DNA from: Diploscapter coronatus | Taxonomy: Eukaryota; Nematoda; Chromadorea; Rhabditida; Rhabditidae | Assembly: GCA_964036155.1 (NCBI GenBank) | Contig: OZ038422.1 | Location: 74,113,201-74,177,200, forward strand | Direction: 5' to 3' | Length of the DNA stretch: 64,000 nt | Part shown: positions 15,001-26,100 of the stretch, piece by piece | How the letters are laid out: the number at the start of each line of letters is the position of its first letter | How positions within the stretch are numbered: the stretch's first letter is position 1 | The notes under the pieces: generated by a model | The model's database searches: none | What the model saw: the letters and a program-made list of their open reading frames with translations, nothing else | Told to the model about the DNA's origin: nothing | Made by a program: the position numbers and the translations under genes

Positions 15001-17120
15001 AGTTTGTCGGCTTCGGCCTTGGCCTTGGCTTCTTCCTGAAAGACATTCGTTGATTTCAAGGAACGATTTAGAAATCTCACCTCCTTCTTCAGTTTGTCGG
15101 CTTCGGCCTTGGATTTGGCGTCCTGCTGAAATCAGTGGGTCGTATTTTTCACAATGCAATTCTAAATCACTCACGTCTTTCTTCGCCTTCTCGGCCTTCT
15201 CGGCTTCGGCCTTGGTCTTCTCAGCCTCAGCCTTGGCCTTGGCTTCTTCCTGAAAGATATTCGGTAATTTCAAGGATTGTTATGAAAATCTCACCTCCTT
15301 CTTCAGTTTGTCGGCTTCGGCCTTGGCCTTGGCTTCTTCCTGAAAGACATTCGTTGATTTCAAGGAACGATTTAGAAATCTCACCTCCTTCTTCAGTTTG
15401 TCGGCTTCGGCCTTGGATTTGGCGTCCTGCTGAAATCAGTGGGTCGTATTTTTCACAATGCAATTCTAAATCACTCACGTCTTTCTTCGCCTTCTCGGCC
15501 TTCTCGGCTTCGGCCTTGGTCTTCTCAGCCTCAGCCTTGGCCTTGGCTTCTTCCTGAAAGATATTCGGTAATTTCAAGGATTGTTATGAAAATCTCACCT
15601 CCTTCTTCAGTTTGTCGGCTTCGGCCTTGGCCTTGGCTTCTTCCTGAAAGACATTCGTTGATTTCAAGGAACGATTTAGAAATCTCACCTCCTTCTTCAG
15701 TTTGTCGGCTTCGGCCTTGGATTTGGCGTCCTGCTGAAATCAGTGGGTCGTATTTTTCACAATGCAATTCTAAATCACTCACGTCTTTCTTCGCCTTCTC
15801 GGCCTTCTCGGCCTCGGCCTTGGCCTTGGCTTCTTCCTGAAAGACATTCGTTGATTTCAAGGAACGATTTAGAAATCTCACCTCCTTCTTCAGTTTGTCG
15901 GCCTCGGCCTTGGATTTGGCGTCCTGCTGAAATCAGTGAGTCGTATTTTTCAAATGTGGAAATTGTTATATCACTCACGTCTTTCTTCGCCTTCTCGGCC
16001 TTCTCGGCCTCGGCCTTGGTCTTCTCAGCCTCGGCCTTGGCCTTGGCTTCTTCCTGAAAGATATTCGGTAATTTCAAGGATTGTTATGAAAATCTCACCT
16101 CCTTCTTCAGTTTGTCGGCTTCGGCCTTGGATTTGGCGTCCTGCTGAAATCAGTGGGTCGTATTTTTCACAATGCAATTCTAAATCACTCACGTCTTTCT
16201 TCGCCTTCTCGGTCTTCTCAGCCTCGGCCTTGGCCTTGGCTTCTTCCTGAAAGATATTCGGTAATTTCAAGGATTGTTATGAAAATCTCACCTCCTTCTT
16301 CAGTTTGTCGGCTTCGGCCTTGGACTTGGCATCCTGCTGAAATCAGTGGGTCGTATTTTTCACAATGCAATTCTAAATCACTCACGTCTTTCTTCGCCTT
16401 CTCGGCTTCGGCCTTAGCCTTGGCCTCTTCCTGAAAGACATTCGGTAATTTCAAGGATCGACTTAGAAATCTCACCTCCTTCTTCAGTTTGTCAGCCTCG
16501 GCCTTGGATTTGGCGTCCTGCTGAAATCAGTGGGTCGTATTTTTCACAATGCAATTCTAAATCACTCACGTCTTTCTTCGCCTTCTCGGCCTTCTCAGCT
16601 TCAGCCTTGGTCTTCTCGGCTTCGGCCTTGGCCTTGGCTTCTTCCTGAAAGACATTCGGTAATTTCAAAGATCGATTTAGAAATCTCACCTCCTTCTTCA
16701 GTTTGTCAGCCTCGGCCTTGGATTTGGCGTCCTGCTGAAATCAGTGGGTCGTATTTTTCAAATGTGGAAATTGTTAAATCACTCACGTCTTTCTTCGCCT
16801 TCTCGGCCTTCTCGGCTTCGGCCTTGACCTTGGCTTCTTCCTGAAAGATATTCGGTAATTTCAAGGATCGACTTAGAAATCTCACCTCCTTCTTCAGTTT
16901 GTCAGCCTCGGCCTTGGATTTGGCATCCTGCTGAAATCAGTGGGTCGTATTTTTCACAATGCAATTCTAAATCACTCACGTCTTTCTTCGCCTTCTCGGC
17001 CTTCTCAGCTTCAGCCTTGGTCTTCTCGGCTTCGGCCTTGGCCTTGGCTTCTTCAGCCTTGGTCTTGGCTTCTTCCTGAAAGATATTCGGTAATTTCAAA
17101 GATCGATTTAGAAATCTCAC
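1..17120 (-). CDS. ttn-1: Titin coiled-coil region: about 160 micro-exons in a tandem array, partial at the left
   Basis: Each unit has exon Q (45 nt, QDAKSKAEADKLKKE), a 45-nt intron A, exon E (54, 75 or 96 nt: EEAKAKAEAE + 0-2 copies of KTKAEAE + KAEKAKKD) and intron B (49 or 52 nt). Example at the left edge: exon Q 44..88, intron B 89..137, exon E 138..233, intron A 234..278. At the right edge: exon E 16980..17075, intron B 16931..16979, exon Q 16886..16930, exon E 16787..16840. Nineteen units carry an extra 45- or 66-nt exon (EEAKAKAEADKLKKE or one heptad longer) and another intron A. All exons are phase 0. The product is a long Ala/Glu/Lys helix, TolA-like in composition, roughly 3000 residues in this window. 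Alternative: a non-coding satellite. I reject that because splice sites and frame are kept throughout. Confidence 0.8.
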
Positions 17121-20100
17121 CTCCTTCTTCAGTTTGTCGGCCTCATCAACTTTTTTCTGCTCTTCTATTTTCTTCTGGTCATCAATCTGAATTATTGAAA
17201 TGATATTTCTTGGTAGCGATGCACGCTTTCATGATATTTCGTAATCGCCTAATTACAAATTATCTTTACCTTCTTCTGTTTTGCTTCATCTACTCCTCGA
17301 GCTTCATCTTCACTCGATTTTTCCTAAATTTCGTATTTCACTTGTTAACTCATTTTCTCGCTCTACTAGCATTTAGCGTTTTACCTACGTATTATTAGCT
17401 CTCATGCTATGCTTGCCATTTGAATTTGCTATCGTTAATTTGAGTATAATATTGTAATAATAAATTGTTTATGGCATTTTCTCAAAGTTATCTATTCTTA
17501 AAGCTTTAATATTATAGATTTAAATTTTTTTAGACTGCCGAGATTTGATAAAGTAGTCATGTAACCACCAGACAATCGTATAGATCCTAGATAAGGTTGG
17601 GCAAGATCTTTTATAATATCGTTCTCATGAGGTTTCTTCTGGTGGCTACCTAGATCTGCTACTTTTCCAAATTGATTTTAAGTGATTCTGCATGCACTTA
17701 ACTCAAAATTGAAATGAAAAAGAACTTTTATTAGAAAGCTTCTAAATTATTCCACAGCACACAACTAAATTCTAAAATCACTACAAACGCCTATTCTAAT
17801 TTTCACAAGCGCTGGGTGCCTTCGTCTGAAATTACCTGCTCCAACTTGGCGACTTTTTCCATAACATCAACCTTTTCATCATCGTCTTTCAGTAATTGCA
17901 TCAATTCTTCCTGACTCATTTCACCTACATCTGTTTGCAAGTCACCGCTTGGGCCCTCAGATAATTTCCTACGCCTTTGTTTTGGCGCTTTGATATTTAG
18001 AGAAATGGCTTCAAAATGATCAGTGATGAGGTCAATTTCCAGTCCTGAACTATCGTCAGTCCTCTTGAACTCCGAGCTGATAGACACTTCAACAGAGTTC
18101 ACATCTGTTTTTGATGCTATTTCTTGATCCCTAGAAGAATCGATACCCGAATCTTGTGTTCCATCAATTTTTTGTTCTGATTTTGATTCGATTTTTCCAC
18201 TCGGCTGGTCTATCGATGGTTCCGGGACAATTTCCTGTTTCTCTTGAATTGTTGGTTCTGATTTTCTTCGAGGAGCAGATTTTATGTTCATTGATACGCT
18301 TTCGAAAATGTCTGCGAGAAGCTCAGCTTCTAGTGAGAAGCTCGATGGAGCATCATTGCTGAAGCTTAGGTCGACTTGGACTGCATTTCGGGTTTCTGAT
18401 AATGACAATTGCTCTTGAATTTTGAAAGAATCGTCCGTCGATGAATACAGCTGTTTGATATCCTCTTTGCTGCTTTCAATTTGTTGCTGATCTAATAACT
18501 GTTGAGGCTGACCTTCAACTGGTTGTGATTGATCAATTTGTTCATTCTTTGAGTCACTTGGCAGTGGCTCTGCCTTTCCTCGGTCGGATTTTCGAGGTGT
18601 TGATTTCAATGAGAGGATCATCGATTCAAAGATGTCGGTTTGAAGATCAACTTCCAGTCCTATCATTGATTCTAGCCTTCGGAATGACAATTCGATTGAC
18701 ACGTCTTGCAAGTCTTGCTGAGATTTTTCAACGTCATCCATTCTTTCGAGTTGCTGTTGGTCGATGATAAATTGTTCGCTGACCGTTCCACTCTCACTTG
18801 GCATCGAGTCTGCCATTCCGGAATCATCCATTCGTCCAATCTGTTGCTGCTCTAATAGTTGTTGAGGCTGATCATCACTGGGTTTGTCACTGATTTTCCC
18901 ACTATCACTTGGCAAAGATTCAACTTTCACCGGCTCCTCGGCCTTCTTGGATTCCTCAACTTTCACTGGTTCCTCGGCCTTCTTGGGCTCTTCGACTTTC
19001 GCTTTGGTTGGCTGCGATTTCAATGAAATCGATACAGCTTCGAAGATATCCACCAACAAATCAACTTCCAGACCTAATTGGCTCTCATCGTGTTTGAATT
19101 GTAAATCGACGATGACATCGCTGATCTGTTCTTGAGAGATGCTTTCAGAAATTTGAATTTCCTCAACTTTCACCGGTTCCTCGGCCTTCTTGGGCTCTTC
19201 GATTTTCGAGGGTTCCTCGGCCTTCTTGGATTCCTCAACTTTCACCGGTTCCTCGGCCTTCTTGGATTCCTCGACTTTCACCGGTTCCTCGGCCTTCTTG
19301 GGCTCTTCGATTTTCGAGGGTTCCTCGGCCTTCTTGGGCTCTTCGATTTTCGAGGGTTCCTCGGCCTTCTTGGATTCCTCAACTTTCACCGGTTCCTCGG
19401 CCTTCTTGGATTCCTCAACTTTCACCGGTTCCTCGGCCTTCTTGGGCTCTTCGATTTTCGAGGGTTCCTCGATCTTCTTGGATTCCTCAACTTTCACCGG
19501 TTCCTCGACCTTCTTGGATTCCTCGACTTTCACCGGTTCCTCAGCCTTCTTGGGCTCTTCGATTTTCGAGGGTTCCTCGGCCTTCTTGGATTCCTCAACT
19601 TTCACCGGCTCCTCGGCCTTCTTGGATTCCTCAACTTTCACCGGTTCCTCGGCCTTCTTGGATTCCTCAACTTTCACCGGTTCCTCGGCCTTCTTGGATT
19701 CCTCAACTTTCACCGGTTCCTCGGCCTTCTTGGGCTCTTCGATTTTCGAGGGTTCCTCGATCTTCTTGGATTCCTCAACTTTCACCGGTTCCTCGACCTT
19801 CTTGGATTCCTCGACTTTCACCGGTTCCTCGGCCTTCTTGGGTTCCTCAACTTTCACCGGTTCCTCGACCTTCTTGGATTCCTCGACTTTCACCGGTTCC
19901 TCGACCTTCTTGGATTCCTCGACTTTCACCGGTTCCTCGGCCTTCTTGGGCTCTTCGATTTTCGAGGGTTCCTCGGCCTTCTTGGGCTCTTCGATTTTCG
20001 AGGGTTCCTCGGCCTTCTTGGATTCCTCAACTTTCACCGGTTCCTCGGCCTTCTTGGATTCCTCAACTTTCACCGGTTCCTCGACCTTCTTGGATTCCTC

Positions 20101-23100
20101 GACTTTCACCGGTTCCTCGACCTTCTTGGATTCCTCGACTTTCACCGGTTCCTCGACCTTCTTGGATTCCTCGACTTTCACCGGTTCCTCGGCCTTCTTG
20201 GGCTCTTCGATTTTCGAGGGTTCCTCGGCCTTCTTGGGCTCTTCGATTTTCGAGGGTTCCTCGGCCTTCTTGGATTCCTCAACTTTCACCGGTTCCTCGG
20301 CCTTCTTGGATTCCTCAACTTTCACCGGTTCCTCGGCCTTCTTGGGCTCTTCGATTTTCGAGGGTTCCTCGGCCTTCTTGGATTCCTCAACTTTCACCGG
20401 TTCCTCGGCCTTCTTGGATTCCTCAACTTTCACCGGTTCCTCGGCCTTCTTGGATTCCTCAACTTTCACCGGTTCCTCGGCCTTCTTGGATTCCTCAACT
20501 TTCACCGGCTCCTCGGCCTTCTTGGGCTCTTCGATTTTCGCTTTGGTTGGCTGCGATTTCAATGAAATCGATACAGCTTCGAAGATATCCACCAACAAAT
20601 CAACTTCCAGACCTAATTGGCTCTCATCGTGTTTGAATTGTAAATCGACGATGACATCGCTGATCTGTTCTTGAGAGATGCTTTCAGAAATTTGAATTTC
20701 CTCAACTTTCACCGGTTCCTCAGCCTTCTTGGGTTCCTCAACTTTCACCGGTTCCTCGGCCTTCTTGGATTCCTCAACTTTCACCGGTTCCTCGGCCTTC
20801 TTGGATTCCTCAACTTTCACCGGTTCCTCGGCCTTCTTGGATTCCTCAACTTTCACTGGTTCCTCGGCCTTCTTGGGCTCTTCGATTTTCGCTTTGGTTG
20901 GCTGCGATTTCAATGAAATCGATACAGCTTCGAAGATATCCACCAACAAATCAACTTCCAGACCTAATTGGCTCTCATCGTGTTTGAATTGTAAATCGAC
21001 GATGACATCGCTGATCTGTTCTTGAGAGATGCTTTCAGAAATTTGAATTTCCTCAACTTTCACCGGTTCCTCAGCCTTCTTGGGTTCCTCAACTTTCACC
21101 GGTTCCTCGGCCTTCTTGGGCTCTTCGATTTTCGAGGGTTCCTCGGCCTTCTTGGGCTCTTCGATTTTCGCTTTGGTTGGCTGCGATTTCAATGAAATCG
21201 ATACAGCTTCGAAGATATCCACCAACAAATCAACTTCCAGACCTAATTGGCTCTCATCGTGTTTGAATTGTAAATCGACGATGACATCGCTGATCTGTTC
21301 TTGAGAGATGCTTTCAGAAATTTGAATTTCCTCAACTTTCACCGGTTCCTCAGCCTTCTTGGGTTCCTCAACTTTCACCGGTTCCTCGGCCTTCTTGGAT
21401 TCCTCAACTTTCACCGGTTCCTCGGCCTTCTTGGATTCCTCAACTTTCACCGGTTCCTCGGCCTTCTTGGATTCCTCAACTTTCACTGGTTCCTCGGCCT
21501 TCTTGGGCTCTTCGATTTTCGCTTTGGTTGGCTGCGATTTCAATGAAATCGATACAGCTTCGAAGATATCCACCAACAAATCAACTTCCAGACCTAATTG
21601 GCTCTCATCGTGTTTGAATTGTAAATCGACGATGACATCGCTGATCTGTTCTTGAGAGATGCTTTCAGAAATTTGAATTTCCTCAACTTTCACCGGTTCC
21701 TCAGCCTTCTTGGGTTCCTCAACTTTCACCGGTTCCTCGGCCTTCTTGGGCTCTTCGATTTTCGAGGGTTCCTCGGCCTTCTTGGGCTCTTCGATTTTCG
21801 CTTTGGTTGGCTGCGATTTCAATGAAATCGATACAGCTTCGAAGATATCCACCAACAAATCAACTTCCAGACCTAATTGGCTCTCATCGTGTTTGAATTG
21901 TAAATCGACGATGACATCGCTGATCTGTTCTTGAGAGATGCTTTCAGAAATTTGAATTTCCTCAACTTTCACCGGTTCCTCAGCCTTCTTGGGTTCCTCA
22001 ACTTTCACCGGTTCCTCGGCCTTCTTGGGCTCTTCGATTTTCGAGGGTTCCTCGGCCTTCTTGGGCTCTTCGATTTTCGCTTTGGTTGGCTGCGATTTCA
22101 ATGAAATCGATACAGCTTCGAAGATATCCACCAACAAATCAACTTCCAGACCTAATTGGCTCTCATCGTGTTTGAATTGTAAATCGACGATGACATCGCT
22201 GATCTGTTCTTGAGAGATGCTTTCAGAAATTTGAATTTCCTCAACTTTCACCGGTTCCTCAGCCTTCTTGGGTTCCTCAACTTTCACCGGTTCCTCGGCC
22301 TTCTTGGATTCCTCAACTTTCACCGGTTCCTCGGCCTTCTTGGATTCCTCAACTTTCACCGGTTCCTCGGCCTTCTTGGATTCCTCAACTTTCACCGGCT
22401 CCTCGGCCTTCTTGGATTCCTCAACTTTCACCGGCTCCTCGGCCTTCTTGGGCTCTTCGACTTTCGCTTTGGTTGGCTGCGATTTCAATGAAATCGATAC
22501 AGCTTCGAAGATATCCACCAACAAATCAACTTCCAGACCTAATTGGCTCTCATCGTGTTTGAATTGTAAATCGACGATGACATCGCTGATCTGTTCTTGA
22601 GAGATGCTTTCAGAAATTTGAATTTCCTCAACTTTCACCGGTTCCTCGGCCTTCTTGGGCTCTTCGATTTTCGAGGGTTCCTCGACCTTCTTGGATTCCT
22701 CAACTTTCACCGGTTCCTCGACCTTCTTGGATTCCTCGACTTTCACCGGCTCCTCGGCCTTCTTGGATTCCTCGACTTTCACCGGTTCCTCGGCCTTCTT
22801 GGATTCCTCAACTTTCACCGGCTCCTCGGCCTTCTTGGATTCCTCAACTTTCACCGGCTCCTCGGCCTTCTTGGATTCCTCAACTTTCACCGGCTCCTCG
22901 GCCTTCTTGGGCTCTTCGATTTTCGAGGGTTCCTCGACCTTCTTGGATTCCTCGACTTTCACCGGTTCCTCGGCCTTCTTGGATTCCTCGACTTTCACCG
23001 GTTCCTCGGCCTTCTTGGATTCCTCGACTTTCACCGGCTCCTCGGCCTTCTTGGATTCCTCGACTTTCACCGGTTCCTCGACCTTCTTGGATTCCTCGAC

Positions 23101-26100
23101 TTTCACCGGTTCCTCGACCTTCTTGGATTCCTCGACTTTCACCGGTTCCTCGGCCTTCTTGGGCTCTTCGATTTTCGAGGGTTCCTCGGCCTTCTTGGAT
23201 TCCTCGACTTTCACCGGTTCCTCGGCCTTCTTGGATTCCTCGACTTTCACCGGTTCCTCGGCCTTCTTGGGCTCTTCGATTTTCGAGGGTTCCTCGGCCT
23301 TCTTGGATTCCTCAACTTTCACCGGTTCCTCGGCCTTCTTGGATTCCTCGACTTTCACCGGTTCCTCGGCCTTCTTGGATTCCTCGACTTTCACCGGCTC
23401 CTCGGCCTTCTTGGGCTCTTCGATTTTCGAGGGTTCCTCGGCCTTCTTGGATTCCTCAACTTTCACCGGTTCCTCGACCTTCTTGGATTCCTCGACTTTC
23501 ACCGGCTCCTCGGCCTTCTTGGATTCCTCGACTTTCACCGGTTCCTCGGCCTTCTTGGATTCCTCGACTTTCACCGGTTCCTCGGCCTTCTTGGGCTCTT
23601 CGATTTTCGAGGGTTCCTCGGCCTTCTTGGATTCCTCAACTTTCACCGGTTCCTCGGCCTTCTTGGATTCCTCAACTTTCACCGGCTCCTCGGCCTTCTT
23701 GGATTCCTCAACTTTCACCGGCTCCTCGGCCTTCTTGGATTCCTCAACTTTCACCGGTTCCTCGGCCTTCTTGGGCTCTTCGATTTTCGAGGGTTCCTCG
23801 GCCTTCTTGGGCTCTTCGATTTTCGAGGGTTCCTCGGCCTTCTTGGATTCCTCAACTTTCACCGGTTCCTCGGCCTTCTTGGATTCCTCAACTTTCACCG
23901 GCTCCTCGGCCTTCTTGGATTCCTCAACTTTCACCGGCTCCTCGGCCTTCTTGGATTCCTCAACTTTCACCGGCTCCTCGGCCTTCTTGGATTCCTCAAC
24001 TTTCACCGGTTCCTCGGCCTTCTTGGGCTCTTCGATTTTCGAGGGTTCCTCGGCCTTCTTGGGCTCTTCGATTTTCGAGGGTTCCTCGGCCTTCTTGGAT
24101 TCCTCAACTTTCACCGGCTCCTCGGCCTTCTTGGGCTCTTCGATTTTCGAGGGTTCCTCGACCTTCTTGGATTCCTCGACTTTCACCGGTTCCTCGGCCT
24201 TCTTGGATTCCTCGACTTTCACCGGTTCCTCGGCCTTCTTGGATTCCTCGACTTTCACCGGCTCCTCGGCCTTCTTGGATTCCTCGACTTTCACCGGTTC
24301 CTCGGCCTTCTTGGATTCCTCAACTTTCACCGGTTCCTCGACCTTCTTGGATTCCTCGACTTTCACCGGCTCCTCGGCCTTCTTGGATTCCTCGACTTTC
24401 ACCGGTTCCTCGGCCTTCTTGGATTCCTCAACTTTCACCGGCTCCTCGGCCTTCTTGGATTCCTCAACTTTCACCGGCTCCTCGGCCTTCTTGGATTCCT
24501 CAACTTTCACCGGCTCCTCGGCCTTCTTGGGCTCTTCGATTTTCGAGGGTTCCTCGACCTTCTTGGATTCCTCGACTTTCACCGGTTCCTCGGCCTTCTT
24601 GGATTCCTCGACTTTCACCGGTTCCTCGGCCTTCTTGGATTCCTCGACTTTCACCGGCTCCTCGGCCTTCTTGGATTCCTCGACTTTCACCGGTTCCTCG
24701 ACCTTCTTGGATTCCTCGACTTTCACCGGTTCCTCGACCTTCTTGGATTCCTCGACTTTCACCGGTTCCTCGGCCTTCTTGGGCTCTTCGATTTTCGAGG
24801 GTTCCTCGGCCTTCTTGGATTCCTCGACTTTCACCGGTTCCTCGGCCTTCTTGGATTCCTCGACTTTCACCGGTTCCTCGGCCTTCTTGGGCTCTTCGAT
24901 TTTCGAGGGTTCCTCGGCCTTCTTGGATTCCTCAACTTTCACCGGTTCCTCGGCCTTCTTGGATTCCTCAACTTTCACCGGCTCCTCGGCCTTCTTGGAT
25001 TCCTCAACTTTCACCGGCTCCTCGGCCTTCTTGGATTCCTCAACTTTCACCGGTTCCTCGGCCTTCTTGGGCTCTTCGATTTTCGAGGGTTCCTCGGCCT
25101 TCTTGGGCTCTTCGATTTTCGAGGGTTCCTCGGCCTTCTTGGATTCCTCAACTTTCACCGGCTCCTCGGCCTTCTTGGGCTCTTCGATTTTCGAGGGTTC
25201 CTCGACCTTCTTGGATTCCTCGACTTTCACCGGTTCCTCGGCCTTCTTGGATTCCTCGACTTTCACCGGTTCCTCGGCCTTCTTGGATTCCTCGACTTTC
25301 ACCGGCTCCTCGGCCTTCTTGGATTCCTCGACTTTCACCGGTTCCTCGGCCTTCTTGGATTCCTCAACTTTCACCGGCTCCTCGGCCTTCTTGGATTCCT
25401 CAACTTTCACCGGTTCCTCGGCCTTCTTGGGCTCTTCGATTTTCGAGGGTTCCTCGGCCTTCTTGGGCTCTTCGATTTTCGAGGGTTCCTCGGCCTTCTT
25501 GGATTCCTCAACTTTCACCGGCTCCTCGGCCTTCTTGGGCTCTTCGATTTTCGAGGGTTCCTCGACCTTCTTGGATTCCTCGACTTTCACCGGTTCCTCG
25601 GCCTTCTTGGATTCCTCGACTTTCACCGGTTCCTCGGCCTTCTTGGATTCCTCGACTTTCACCGGCTCCTCGGCCTTCTTGGATTCCTCGACTTTCACCG
25701 GTTCCTCGGCCTTCTTGGATTCCTCAACTTTCACCGGTTCCTCGGCCTTCTTGGATTCCTCAACTTTCACCGGTTCCTCGGCCTTCTTGGGTTCCTCAAC
25801 TTTCACCGGTTCTTCAGCTTTCTGTTTGATGGTCAGAGTATCAGAAGTTTGAGGCTGATCAATGATAATTGTTGAATCAACACTAACGTCACCACTCTTT
25901 TTCATTGACGATTTGCATGAGAAAGAAATTGATTCAAAGGCATCCATCAATAAATCAACTTCTAATCCTAGTCTTCTTTCATCACATCGGAATTCCAAAT
26001 CCACGGTCTGATCTTGAACGCTTTCTTCTAATGTAGAGTCTAGAATTTGAGGCTGCTGATCTTCAGAGATGCTAGGGACGATTTGCTGCACACCCAATGA

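Larger units (their letters stand above)
1..17120 (-). repeat. Tandem array of 70 exon-intron units, 193-328 bp each
   Basis: Seventy intron-B copies mark the units. Common periods are 214, 235 and 304 bp, with 193, 217, 241, 307, 325 and 328 also seen. Periods are exact sums of the exon and intron lengths. Units at the right edge (about 16300-17120) are the most diverged; the centre is nearly homogeneous. The array extends past base 1. Confidence 0.92.
17187..17835 (-). other. 649-nt intron (or 3'UTR) before the coiled-coil array
   Basis: Donor GTAATTTCAG at 17835, acceptor AATAATTCAG ending at 17187. Apart from the alternative stop and AATAAA near its start, it is AT-rich and I see no other feature. 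Confidence 0.65.

Noticed and set aside
205..16475. Minus-strand ORFs that read intron B through into the +1 frame (residues SAGRQIQGR)
   Set aside because: Intron B is 49 or 52 nt (not a multiple of three) with GTGAGT and TTTCAG ends; splicing it restores a uniform coiled-coil frame, so the read-through frame is not the main product.
1..17200. Regular repeats with spacer-like variation, possible CRISPR array
   Set aside because: The unit is a 193-328-bp exon-intron block with splice sites and a maintained reading frame, in a eukaryotic gene; there are no short direct repeats with unique spacers and no cas genes.
31..17203. Many + strand ORFs rich in SQPRPWPW
   Set aside because: They are antisense shadows of the Ala/Glu/Lys codons; they begin and end inside intron B and exon sequence and have no independent start or splice logic.
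17210..17398. + strand hydrophobic 62-codon ORF
   Set aside because: It lies inside the intron before the array, is Leu/Phe-rich from T-rich DNA, and has no support as a gene.
19132..25875. Long + strand ORFs (up to about 1090 codons) of FLGLLGFLDFHR or GSSAFLDSSTFT type
   Set aside because: A 36-bp repeat without stops on either strand necessarily keeps several frames open; the minus frame alone continues into non-repetitive modules on both sides.
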